This document shows positions 9,401 through 18,492 of a DNA stretch of 64,000 nucleotides, piece by piece. Location of the stretch: contig JAFSLV010000047.1 in assembly GCA_017448245.1 (NCBI GenBank), positions 23,616 to 87,615 on the forward strand, given 5' to 3'. A program made the translations under genes and the position numbers. The notes under the pieces were generated by a model. The model made no database searches. It was given only the letters and a program-made list of their open reading frames with translations, and had not been told where the DNA came from. Position 1 is the first letter of the stretch; every line of letters begins with the position of its first letter. This stretch comes from Lachnospiraceae bacterium. GTDB taxonomy: Bacteria; Bacillota; Clostridia; Lachnospirales; Lachnospiraceae.

Positions 9401-11001
9401 ACCGTAAAAAAATTCTTGCCGGGGTTGCGCTTTGCTCCTTTCTGGCCGTACTTGCGCTCGGCATTCTCGTATGGCACAACCGGCAGATGGATCTTGCTGT
9501 GAAGGAGATCTCCTTTGCCTTCTCGGACGGCCTTTTTGCAAAAGACGAGCTGCGCGCCAATACCTTGTGCGGGACGGGTGCTCTCCTTACGCGTGCAATA
9601 CGTCCCGCGGACGATGCGGCGGCCGCCCTTTTGTATGATGCCTATTACGATACGCTCTCCATCCGGGCATCCTCTGCGGCAATCCGCCGCGGAAACGATG
9701 CCCTCCAGTCTTTTTCCTGCGCCTCCCCCTCCTTTGATGCACTGCTGCCCATGCTGAAAGAACGCATGCAGGAGATGCTTGCCGGACTCGTGGAATCGTC
9801 TTCGCGCTCGGATGAGATCTATGACGACACGCTTTCCTTTCGCAAAGAGATCGTGGAGGAAGTATTTCTTGCTTCTCTGAAGGAGGTACTCGGTCACGGC
9901 GTGACGGCGATTGAGACCACGGAGACTTCCGTGACCTATGCGCGCACGGCGGACGGATGGAAGGTTTCTTCCGCTCCGGGGATTGCGCTCGCTTTTGCGG
10001 GAGAGGATTTTTTGCTCGTTGCGGATACGCTCCTGGAGGAGGCCTCCGCTTCGCTCACCTATGTGCGTAAGCACTATTCGCTGCCACCCGATACGCATCT
10101 CGGACCCGCGCCCGACGAAAACGCCTATATGGAAACGGAGGACCCGAAAGAGATCACGCGGCTTCTTGCAACGCCGCTTGCCGTACAGCTCATCGACGGA
10201 AGGGATATGTATTACCGGGAGGACATCGATTTTATTCCGGGAGAACCGATCCGGGCCTATCTGGATGAAACGATCCTGGTGATTGTCTGGAAGGAGGCAC
10301 GCTACGGATGTGCGGAGACGGTCTCCGAGATCTTTCTTTCGGATCCCTCGCAGCTGTGCCGCAAAATCGTGAATGACACCTATGACTGCAATCAGTATCT
10401 GTTCGCGACGCAGCTTGCGCGGGAAGCGCAGGCGGTGCTTGCGATCGGCGGAGACCTCTACGACCATCCCGGCCGCAATAACGGCATCCATGTCTATGAC
10501 GGAGAGGTGCGTCATTTTGAACCCTATACCACCGACAGCTGCTTTTTTACCGCGGACGGCGAGATGCTCTTTGCCTACCGGGGACAGTTTGCGACGCAGG
10601 AGGAAGCACAGGCCTACGTGGATGCACACAATGTGCGCTTCTCTGTCTGCTTCGGACCCGCGCTCATCGAAAACGGTGTTGACGTGTCTCCCGAAAACTA
10701 TATCTTTGGCGAAATCCACGAACGCTACGCACGGGGTGCCATCGGCAAAAAGGACGACGGCGCACATTATCTCACGCTCAATATGAACCAGCAGGGACCG
10801 TCCTACTGGGCACTTTCCCTGCTGTCGGAACAGACGGAGACGATGCTCTCCTACGGCTGCACCACGGCCTATGCCCTCGACGGCGGACAGACCTGCTGCA
10901 CGATCCTCGGCGGAGAACTCATCAACCGCGTCCAGCACGGTGAGGAGCGGGAGGTCTCCGATATCATTTTCTTTGCCACGGCCCTTCCCCCCGAAAAATA
11001 A
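9397..11001 (+). CDS. Membrane-anchored phosphodiester glycosidase (NAGPA) domain protein
   Basis: 534 residues. One membrane segment lies at about residues 6-26, so the rest should be outside the membrane. The region 30-330 is unlike anything I recognise. The last ~190 residues match the NAGPA/PF09992 phosphodiester glycosidase fold, with the characteristic AYALDGGQTCCTILGGELIN near the end. Such domains remove or process N-acetylglucosamine phosphodiesters or surface glycans in bacteria. Translational coupling to mecA is clear from the overlap, but a functional link is not. Confidence 0.72.
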   Translation: MNRKKILAGVALCSFLAVLALGILVWHNRQMDLAVKEISFAFSDGLFAKDELRANTLCGTGALLTRAIRPADDAAAALLYDAYYDTLSIRASSAAIRRGNDALQSFSCASPSFDALLPMLKERMQEMLAGLVESSSRSDEIYDDTLSFRKEIVEEVFLASLKEVLGHGVTAIETTETSVTYARTADGWKVSSAPGIALAFAGEDFLLVADTLLEEASASLTYVRKHYSLPPDTHLGPAPDENAYMETEDPKEITRLLATPLAVQLIDGRDMYYREDIDFIPGEPIRAYLDETILVIVWKEARYGCAETVSEIFLSDPSQLCRKIVNDTYDCNQYLFATQLAREAQAVLAIGGDLYDHPGRNNGIHVYDGEVRHFEPYTTDSCFFTADGEMLFAYRGQFATQEEAQAYVDAHNVRFSVCFGPALIENGVDVSPENYIFGEIHERYARGAIGKKDDGAHYLTLNMNQQGPSYWALSLLSEQTETMLSYGCTTAYALDGGQTCCTILGGELINRVQHGEEREVSDIIFFATALPPEK

Positions 11002-11040
11002 ATAAAACGACAGACGGACGGCTTGCGCCGCCCGCCTGTA
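10993..11040 (-). terminator. Terminator downstream of the carbonic anhydrase gene
   Basis: Read on the minus strand, 11039-11027 pairs with 11022-11010 (ACAGGCGGGCGGC against GCCGTCCGTCTGT, GCAA loop) and is followed by a T-rich tract (CGTTTTATTTATTTTTC). It may also slow plus-strand transcription from the NAGPA gene, although no T-run follows in that direction. Confidence 0.6.
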
Positions 11041-11079
11041 CCAAGGAGGGACTTTCTATGCGTGGTCTGCCGGTTAATC

Positions 11080-11649
11080 TTATAACCAGCTTACTTCGCC
11101 CGTGCCGATATCGTAAATCGCCGCCATTACCTTCGTGCCGAGATGCTTGATGATCTCGTCCGCGCTGATCTGGGCCGCCATCGCCCTGGCATTCTTTTTG
11201 GCCACTTCGTTGACGGCTTCGCCGCCGACAGACGGTTTGATCTTGGCGGCAATGGCTTCGATGTTAGGAGGCAGCTCCCCGCCCTCGCATGCAGCCGTAA
11301 CGGCGCCGCAGCTGGTGTGTCCGACAACGACGACCAGCGGACTTCCGAGGTGTTCCGCACCGTATTCGATCGAGCCGAGCACCACTTCGTCCACGACGTT
11401 GCCGGCATTACGGATGACAAAGATATCGCCGAGTTTCTGATCAAAATAGATCTCGGGTGCCACACGGGAATCCGCGCAGCACAGGATGATCGCAAACGGT
11501 TTCTGGCCGCCTGTCAGCGCGCCGCGGATCTCCTCATAGTTGTCCTTTGCGGACAGTTCGCCCTTCATAAAACGGGCATTGCCCTCTTTCAGAAACTGGA
11601 GCGCCTGCTCCGCATCCGTAATTTTTACACTGGGATCATGTAAATTCAT
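11080..11649 (-). CDS. Beta-class carbonic anhydrase
   Basis: 189 residues, within the short beta-CA range. The zinc and catalytic residues are all present: Cys58-x-Asp60-x-Arg62 (CADSR) and His111-x2-Cys114 (HTSC). The enzyme interconverts CO2 and bicarbonate in the cytoplasm. It lies 102 bases downstream of the DUF1576 gene and in the same direction as the long ion-transport operon; I could not find a convincing separate promoter, so read-through is possible. A good ribosome site (AAGGAG) precedes the ATG. Confidence 0.92.
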   Translation of the reverse strand: MNLHDPSVKITDAEQALQFLKEGNARFMKGELSAKDNYEEIRGALTGGQKPFAIILCCADSRVAPEIYFDQKLGDIFVIRNAGNVVDEVVLGSIEYGAEHLGSPLVVVVGHTSCGAVTAACEGGELPPNIEAIAAKIKPSVGGEAVNEVAKKNARAMAAQISADEIIKHLGTKVMAAIYDIGTGEVSWL

Positions 11650-11751
11650 AGCCTTCTCCTTTTCTCTTCTTGTTTTGAAAAACCTCCGGTTACATTGACG
11701 GTTCCGACAATACTCTCTTCTTCTTTTTTCCGGTTTACCCCCTTTCTTTCT

Positions 11752-13140
11752 CTATTGTTTCTCCTGATTGTTCCGTCGCAGCAAGGCCACTACCATCGGA
11801 ACGAAGAATGTCACTACGAGGCCGAGACAGAATCCGTTGTTATACAGATTCATCCAGCCGTGCAGCCCGCCGGTATTGGGTACCAGCACGCTGTGTATCA
11901 TGCCCGCAAAGAATCCGATCAGCGCCCCGTGCCGGTAAACGACGGGCGCCATGCCGCAACCGAAGATCGCGGCGATCAGCATGTTCTTGGAGCCGACATA
12001 GGCAAAAGCGGTCTCGAGCACCGGCACGCCGGTCAGAAGCGCCTTAATGGCGGTCAGTCCAAAGCTCATCGCATAGACGCCGGCAAAGATCGGTGCCATT
12101 GTGCGGACAGAAATGCCGTTTGCGGCAAAGCCCGTCACCGTAAACAGGCAGGCAAAGAGCGGGCCGTGTGCGTTGGCGGTGATCGTCAGTGCCCAGTACA
12201 GCAGGCAGAAGAAGCCGCAGACGGACATATTGACGAGCGTTGCGCCAAAGCCAAACTGCTCGACCGCTGAGCCGGCGTACTTGTGCGCGACGATCGTATC
12301 GATTTTGCCGCGTTCCTTGACCGCGATCAGCAGACCGCAGAGCATCAGATAGATCAGAAGCACCGCGATACCGATGGCGAGCGCTTTGTTGTTGATGTTC
12401 GGGAAATCATGATAGGGGCCGGGGCCGGTATGTCCGAGGCCGATCACCTTCATGATCGAAAAGATGAGGAAGCCGGCAAGGCCTGCGGCAAAGCCCGCAT
12501 TGTACAAGGTCAGTCCCGTGTGCTTGTCGGGAAGGAAGCCCGCAAATACCGCCACCAGATAGCCCGCAATCAGACCGATCACGATGGCGAGGACAAATCC
12601 GAGCCCCGAGAAGCGCGCCGTCTCTCCGATTGTCTCGTTAGACGAGCCGTTATGCACGATATAGAAGGTCATGATGCTGACCATCGGGGAGAGTGCCGCC
12701 GAAAACCAGCCGAGTCCCGTAACGGTATTGATCGCCTTCTTGTTGAGCTTGGCGTGCAGCAGCACGCCGAAGAACAGCGGCCATACATTCCATAAGGTCT
12801 TGCCGCAGAAACCAAAGCCGAAGACCATGAACGCCGCGGCGATCGAGCCGCCGTTGACCGTCGTTTTGGTGATCAGGTAGCTCAGCATGACGACGATGAC
12901 GAGGATGCCGGCATTGATAAACGGTACCCCCAGACGTCCGTCACCGACGACCAGAAACGTGTTCAGGTCGAGCAGTCCGGATGCCGTCTGCTGCAGTCTG
13001 AAGCCTTCCGCGATCTGTGCCATGGACGGCGTCAGAATCAGACCGATGATGATGGATACCAGTCCCAGTCCCATAAATACAATCGCACGCAGCGTATTGC
13101 CGACCGGCATAACCTCCACCTTGTTTTCGTTATTACTCAT
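11752..13140 (-). CDS. DUF1576 multispanning membrane protein
   Basis: 462 residues with about 10-12 hydrophobic segments and a charged N-terminus. Repeated glycine-rich helices and the GLTLYNAGFAAGLAGF and NTGGLHGWMNLYNNGF stretches are typical of the DUF1576 family, which is common in clostridia and has no assigned function. It begins 26 bases after the stop of the 768-residue antiporter-like subunit, so it is probably cotranscribed with the complex. A transporter role is plausible but unproven. Confidence 0.8.
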   Translation of the reverse strand: MSNNENKVEVMPVGNTLRAIVFMGLGLVSIIIGLILTPSMAQIAEGFRLQQTASGLLDLNTFLVVGDGRLGVPFINAGILVIVVMLSYLITKTTVNGGSIAAAFMVFGFGFCGKTLWNVWPLFFGVLLHAKLNKKAINTVTGLGWFSAALSPMVSIMTFYIVHNGSSNETIGETARFSGLGFVLAIVIGLIAGYLVAVFAGFLPDKHTGLTLYNAGFAAGLAGFLIFSIMKVIGLGHTGPGPYHDFPNINNKALAIGIAVLLIYLMLCGLLIAVKERGKIDTIVAHKYAGSAVEQFGFGATLVNMSVCGFFCLLYWALTITANAHGPLFACLFTVTGFAANGISVRTMAPIFAGVYAMSFGLTAIKALLTGVPVLETAFAYVGSKNMLIAAIFGCGMAPVVYRHGALIGFFAGMIHSVLVPNTGGLHGWMNLYNNGFCLGLVVTFFVPMVVALLRRNNQEKQ

Positions 13141-13166
13141 TTCAATTTCCTCCGTTTCTTAAGACC

Positions 13167-15473
13167 CTACAGCGTCACAATCATCACGTAAGCCGCCACC
13201 GCAAGCAGACCGAGCGCAAAGATGATCAGACCGTAGGCCAACGTCTGACGGACCAGCGTTGCCGCACCGGTATGCTCCGGACCGTCGCCGAAATCTCCGA
13301 CGCTGCGGTCGAACAGCCTGTGGAAGAACGGAATGTGATATCCGGTATCTCTCATCTTCCTGACCCATGCGATGAGACGCTCGACCATGGAAGGCTGATC
13401 CGCGCGTGCCTTTAACGCGTCCTCGATATCATCGAGTACCGGAATCCGCTCAAGCGGCGTGACGGTGCGGTTATCCTCTTCCTTGTCCCAGGTGTCGAGA
13501 CCGCTGGCATCGTATTCCGCCTGGATCTTTGCCATGTTCTTTCGGCCGTCCACCTTATGCAGGGGATACCACTCTTTGGACTTCGCGATAAATTCATGCG
13601 CATTGGGCTTGCGCGGCATGTAAAAGTCTCTGACCTTCCAGAACACGTTGTAACCGATCCGGCCGATCACTTCGACCACGGAGCCGATCGTACGTGTCAC
13701 AAACGCGCCGATGAACGGAAGGATCCCGATCATGACAGGACGGTAGATTTTGTCTTCCAGATCCAGCCACTTCGGCCACGCATTGATGTAGACCTTCTTG
13801 CCGTTTTCGTCTCTTCCCATCAGGCATACGCGCACGACAAAGATGTAGATGATCGCGCCGATGGCAAGGGATGCGACCGCGCCGCGGACATTCTGCCAGA
13901 CAAAGAAATCCACGCCGTGATCCGGCTCATGCCCGTAGAAGAAGCCTCTGGCATAATCGGCAAGCGGGATCATGGTCTTATAGACCGTCATCCCCAGGAA
14001 GGGCAGGATCAGCGAGCAGAGCGTCAGCGTGATCGCACTGGCCTTGTTCATGTACTTTTTGTTGAGGCTGTCCATGTATTCCTGGTCGTAAGGATTCTTT
14101 TCCCAGAAGACCGCGATATAGATCTTGGTCATGTAGGCCGTCGTCAGACCGCCGGTCAGGGTAAAGATCGATTCCACAATCCGGAATACATGAGCCGCAA
14201 ACTCAAAGTCGTGATACGTCCAGATACGCTCCACGATCGACTCATGGATGAGGGTCTTGCTGATATAACCGCTCCAGAACGGCATACCGATGATGGCCAG
14301 CACGCCCATGCCGAAGATAAATTTGAGCAGCGGCTTGCGATAGCCGAATCCGCGCACCTCGTTGAGATTGAGCTTGTGCAGGTTCATGTAGACGACACCC
14401 GCCGACATGAAGAGCACCAGCTTGATCAGCGAGTGGTTCATCATGTGGAGGATGGCACCCTGCTGTGCCATAAAGTGATAATGCTCCGTCGCCTCCTGGC
14501 TCATCAGGATACACTGCATCGATACAGCCGTCAGGATGAAGCCGATCTGTGACATCGATGAGCAGGCCAGCGTGCGTTTGAGGTCGACCGAAAACAGTGC
14601 GAGGAACGCGCCGCCGAACATCGTAATCACCGCGATGCCCAACAGAATGCATCCCCATACCCAGTCACCAAACAGCATATGCGCCGAGATGATGATGATA
14701 CCGTAGACACCGGTCTTGGTCAGAACGCCCGACAACAGGGCCGATGCGGGCGCCGGCGCCACGGGGTGTGCCTTGGGCAGCCATACGTGCAACGGGAACA
14801 TGCCGCTCTTTCCGCCAAAGCCCACGATCATGAGGCCTGCCGCCCAGTAGAGCGGTGCCTTGCTCGGCAGTGCCGCGCAGGCGTCCTTGATCTCGTCGAT
14901 GCGCAGCGTTCCGATCGTGTTGTACAACAGGAAGATTCCCATCAGGGTCACGAGACCGCCGAACACATTGAGGTAGGTATAGGTCTCGGACGCTCTCTGG
15001 GCGCCGGGCTTTTCGTCATGGATGACCATGACATAGGACGTGAATGCCATCACCTCAAAGAAGGTAAACAGCGTCAGCACGTCGCCCGAGATGAACACGG
15101 CGACCGTCGCGCCTTCCGTCAACAGCATAAAGAAGTAATAACGGTTGCGGTTGCGGTAGTGCGCAAAGTATTCCTTGGAAAAGATCGTCGTGCACATCCA
15201 CATCAGTGTGGTGATCACCGCGTAGATACTGCGGAAGCCGTCCATCTCAAAGAGAAGACCCTCTCCGTGTCCCCACCAGTAGATCGGGAAATACTGCGTT
15301 CCCTGACCCATGACAACGGTGACCATATAGATCGCCACAAGAAATTCCACCGCGGTAATCGCATCCGCGAAGTAATCCCTCATGTCCTTGTTTCTTCTGC
15401 CGATCAGGTAACTGCACAGCGCTCCGATCATCGGCCAGAAGACCAAAAAAGGTAGTAATACATGCGTGTTCAA
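13167..15473 (-). CDS. NuoL/MrpA-like antiporter subunit with long C-terminal extension
   Basis: 768 residues, the longest of five paralogues in this operon. The proton-channel core keeps Glu140 on the presumed TM5 (TLFTFFEVM), Lys222 on TM7 (GFGGKSGMFPLHVWLP) and the HMMNHSLIKLVLF helix. After about residue 500 it continues for ~260 residues with three further membrane segments and a charged ~130-residue hydrophilic part, ending in a final helix. In NuoL the C-terminus forms the lateral helix that clamps the other antiporter modules, so this extension may play that part. It is the last of the five antiporter genes, 32 bases after the previous stop. Confidence 0.85.
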   Translation of the reverse strand: MNTHVLLPFLVFWPMIGALCSYLIGRRNKDMRDYFADAITAVEFLVAIYMVTVVMGQGTQYFPIYWWGHGEGLLFEMDGFRSIYAVITTLMWMCTTIFSKEYFAHYRNRNRYYFFMLLTEGATVAVFISGDVLTLFTFFEVMAFTSYVMVIHDEKPGAQRASETYTYLNVFGGLVTLMGIFLLYNTIGTLRIDEIKDACAALPSKAPLYWAAGLMIVGFGGKSGMFPLHVWLPKAHPVAPAPASALLSGVLTKTGVYGIIIISAHMLFGDWVWGCILLGIAVITMFGGAFLALFSVDLKRTLACSSMSQIGFILTAVSMQCILMSQEATEHYHFMAQQGAILHMMNHSLIKLVLFMSAGVVYMNLHKLNLNEVRGFGYRKPLLKFIFGMGVLAIIGMPFWSGYISKTLIHESIVERIWTYHDFEFAAHVFRIVESIFTLTGGLTTAYMTKIYIAVFWEKNPYDQEYMDSLNKKYMNKASAITLTLCSLILPFLGMTVYKTMIPLADYARGFFYGHEPDHGVDFFVWQNVRGAVASLAIGAIIYIFVVRVCLMGRDENGKKVYINAWPKWLDLEDKIYRPVMIGILPFIGAFVTRTIGSVVEVIGRIGYNVFWKVRDFYMPRKPNAHEFIAKSKEWYPLHKVDGRKNMAKIQAEYDASGLDTWDKEEDNRTVTPLERIPVLDDIEDALKARADQPSMVERLIAWVRKMRDTGYHIPFFHRLFDRSVGDFGDGPEHTGAATLVRQTLAYGLIIFALGLLAVAAYVMIVTL

Positions 15474-15505
15474 GGATCATTCCCCCTTTCTGTCACTCGC
15501 TATGA

Positions 15506-16957
15506 TTACAGCGCCATCAGTTGCGTGATCGGTTCCACCAGAACGCCGAATACGACGATTGCGACCGCGAGAATCGTGAGCGGCACCGTCATATAGCGGT
15601 TGGGATCTTTGACGTCCTTGTTGACGGAAGCATCAAATCCCTGTCCCGGAATGAACGCATTGACACAGATACTAAACAGGTAAATGGCCGTCAGCAGCGC
15701 GGAGATGGCAAGGACCACCGTGCCGGCAAAGCCGAGCGCGGAAGACCCCGAGCCGAAGGCTGCCACCGTCAAAAACCACTTGCTGAAAAATCCCGGCAGC
15801 GGCGGAATCCCGACCAGCGCCAGCGAAGCGATGGTAAAGACCACCATCGTCACGGGCATCTTTTTGCCGATCCCTCTCAGCTCCCACACATATTCCCTGT
15901 GGGTCTTGTAGATAATGGCACCCGCGCACAAAAACAGCGTGATCTTGACGATCGCGTGTCCGACCAGATGCATCATGCCTCCCAGATATCCTTCCGGACT
16001 CATCAGCGCCAGACCGAAGAGGATATAGGACAGCTGCGATACGGTCGAGTACGCAAGCCTTCTCTTTAAGTGCTTTTGCATCAGCGCCATGGCGGAGCCG
16101 TACAGGATCGTGATCAGGCTCGCCGCAAGAACAATCCCCTGTGCGGTGGTACCGCGCAATGTATCCGCGCCGATCGAGAAGTAGGTAACTCTCGCCACCG
16201 CAAAGACGCCCGCCTTGACGACCGCGACCGCGTGCAGCAATGCACTCACCGGCGTCGGTGCAACGGACGCCTGCGGCAGCCATGCGTGGAACGGCATGAT
16301 CGCGCTCTTTACGCCAAATCCGAAGAAGCAGCAGACATAGGCGATCTGCAGTGCGCTCGCGCCGGCCGTGACCGAAGCCATCACGCCGCCCGGCACGAAA
16401 GCGGTGCTTCCTCCGGTGAAGGCGATGATCGCAATACCCATCATGGCTACCGTCGCACCCGAGATCGAGAAGATCAGATAGATGCGCGCGGCGGTTGTCG
16501 AGGCCTTGCTCTCATTGTGAATCACGAGTGGAACCGTGATCAGTGTCAGAAACTCGTAAAACAGATACAGTGTGATCAGATTACCGGCAAAGCTGATTCC
16601 CATCATTATGCCGAACGCCATCGTATAGAAGGCAAAGAAACGGTTTTCTCCCCCCTCATGGGTCATGTACTCAAAGGCATAGAAGATGCAAAGGATCCAC
16701 AGCACCGCGACGAGCGAGGCAAACATCCCGCCCATGCCGTCGACCGCAAACATCACCGCGTGCCCCTCCACGAGCGGTGCCAGCACGAGCTGCGCACCCT
16801 GCAGCGTAAAGGAAATCATCAGCACAAAGACCGCATTGACGATGACCGTGGCTGCAACGTACCGCTCTCTTGCGCCGCGCTCTTTAAAATCGCGCTTCAG
16901 CATATAGAGACCTGCAATGATGGGAAGTACGATCGGTATTAATATTAAAACACTCAT
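15506..16957 (-). CDS. MrpD/NuoM-like antiporter subunit
   Basis: 483 residues, about 14 membrane helices, proton_antipo_M family (PF00361). Glu135 (YLFYEFLTL) and Lys217 (GFGVKSAIMPFHAWLP), the pair required for proton transfer in NuoM and MrpD, are kept, as is the GHAIVKITLFLCAGA helix. No redox cofactor motif is present. It lies 18 bases downstream of the preceding paralogue and is expected to be an integral part of a multi-subunit cation/proton translocating complex. Confidence 0.87.
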   Translation of the reverse strand: MSVLILIPIVLPIIAGLYMLKRDFKERGARERYVAATVIVNAVFVLMISFTLQGAQLVLAPLVEGHAVMFAVDGMGGMFASLVAVLWILCIFYAFEYMTHEGGENRFFAFYTMAFGIMMGISFAGNLITLYLFYEFLTLITVPLVIHNESKASTTAARIYLIFSISGATVAMMGIAIIAFTGGSTAFVPGGVMASVTAGASALQIAYVCCFFGFGVKSAIMPFHAWLPQASVAPTPVSALLHAVAVVKAGVFAVARVTYFSIGADTLRGTTAQGIVLAASLITILYGSAMALMQKHLKRRLAYSTVSQLSYILFGLALMSPEGYLGGMMHLVGHAIVKITLFLCAGAIIYKTHREYVWELRGIGKKMPVTMVVFTIASLALVGIPPLPGFFSKWFLTVAAFGSGSSALGFAGTVVLAISALLTAIYLFSICVNAFIPGQGFDASVNKDVKDPNRYMTVPLTILAVAIVVFGVLVEPITQLMAL

Positions 16958-16975
16958 ATGCTCTCCCCTCTCATC

Positions 16976-18457
16976 CTAAAAGATCGTTGCAGCTATCGTA
17001 CTGAAAAAGTTACCCAGCGGATTGGTGAAAATACCGGAGCACACGGCAATAACCGTCAAAATGATGAGCGGTACCGTCATGTACATGTTGACCTCGGTCT
17101 TCTGGAACTTGTCATACGGATAATCCTCTCCCGGGAAGAAGCCCTTGGCCATAATCGGAAGCAGGTATCCGGCGGTCAGAAACGCCGATGTCAGCAGCAC
17201 GGCAGGTCCTAAGTACGAGAAGAACCCGATATTGGCCTGCAGCGCGCCCGTCGCCAAAAACCACTTGCTTTCAAATCCGCCCGTCGGCGGGATACCGATC
17301 AGGGCGATCGATGCCAGCGAGTAGCACCACAGCGTGATCGGCATTTCCTTCCCGATGCCCTTTAACTCCGTCACATAGGTCTTATGTCTGCGGTAGATGA
17401 TCGCACCGGCGCTCAAAAACAGGATGTTCTTGACCGTCGCGTGCGCCACGATGTGCAGGCACGCACCGACAAATCCGACCGGATGCATCGTCATCACACC
17501 GAACAGAACGTAGGACACCTGCGACACGGAGGAGTACGCGAGGCGCTTCTTAAAGAGCTTTTCCTTGAACGCCAGCATCGAACCCATGAACACCGTATAC
17601 AGGGTCAGGCTCAGGAGCACGTACTGTACCCATGTGCCTCTTAAGAATTCCACGCCTACCATATAGTAGATCACGCGGATGATCGCCAGCACGCCCATCT
17701 TGGTGATGACACCGGACAGCACCGCCGAAGCGGGCGCGGGCGCCACCGGGTGCGCATTGGGAAGCCACGCGTGTAAGGGGAACATGCCGCCCTTACAACC
17801 GAAGCCGATAATTGTGAGCAAAACCATCACCTGGAACAGGAGCAGATGCCCCGAACCCGTGACCTTATCCAGCATCAGCGTTCCGCCCGCGACAAAATTG
17901 GTCGTCTCGCAAAACTCCGCAAGGAAGAAGAATCCCGCGAGCGCAATGGTCGCGCCGACGAAGGAATAGATCAGATATTTTTTTCCGGCCTTGACCGACT
18001 GTTCCGTCATGGAGTGCATGACCAGCGGGAACGTGATCAGTGTCATCATCTCATAAAAGAGATAGAGTGTCTGCAGGTTGGCCGAGTAGCTGATACCGAT
18101 CAGCACGCCCACCGTCGCCGTGAAAAAGGTGAAGTAACGCTCGTCCCTGCCCTCGTGCTTGATATACTCGAAGGAGTAGAACGCTGCCGTGCACCATAAA
18201 AAACCGGCGATGATCGAGATCAGGCGGCTCATGCCGTCGATCTGGAGCGATATGTCCACGACGCGGTTTAAGTGCAGCAGGGTCATCGATGCCCCGTCCG
18301 GCTGTGTGATCGCATTGGCGAGCACCACCAGGAAGTTGATGATGACCGTCGTCGCCACATAGATCTGCCGCGTCTTCCTGTCATGCAGCCTCAATGGCTG
18401 CACCAGCACACCCATGATAATCGGGAATACGACCGGAAAGAGTAAAGCGATATTCAT
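16976..18457 (-). CDS. MrpD/NuoM-like antiporter subunit
   Basis: 493 residues with about 14 helices. The conserved channel residues are Glu136 (LYLFYEMMTL) and Lys222 (GFGCKGGMFPLHAWLP); the third signature is HIVAHATVKNILFLSAGA. It is closer in look to the 15506 and 13167 products than to the two products encoded further upstream. Third antiporter-type gene in the operon order, 35 bases after the preceding stop. Confidence 0.87.
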   Translation of the reverse strand: MNIALLFPVVFPIIMGVLVQPLRLHDRKTRQIYVATTVIINFLVVLANAITQPDGASMTLLHLNRVVDISLQIDGMSRLISIIAGFLWCTAAFYSFEYIKHEGRDERYFTFFTATVGVLIGISYSANLQTLYLFYEMMTLITFPLVMHSMTEQSVKAGKKYLIYSFVGATIALAGFFFLAEFCETTNFVAGGTLMLDKVTGSGHLLLFQVMVLLTIIGFGCKGGMFPLHAWLPNAHPVAPAPASAVLSGVITKMGVLAIIRVIYYMVGVEFLRGTWVQYVLLSLTLYTVFMGSMLAFKEKLFKKRLAYSSVSQVSYVLFGVMTMHPVGFVGACLHIVAHATVKNILFLSAGAIIYRRHKTYVTELKGIGKEMPITLWCYSLASIALIGIPPTGGFESKWFLATGALQANIGFFSYLGPAVLLTSAFLTAGYLLPIMAKGFFPGEDYPYDKFQKTEVNMYMTVPLIILTVIAVCSGIFTNPLGNFFSTIAATIF

Positions 18458-18492
18458 AATATCCTCTCCTTTGTCCGTGAAAACACCTCGTA

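Noticed and set aside
9364-10938. 524-codon minus-strand open frame
   Set aside because: Antisense to the NAGPA-domain gene, which has a signal anchor, a coupled start and a known C-terminal domain. GC-rich codon bias yields long mirror frames.
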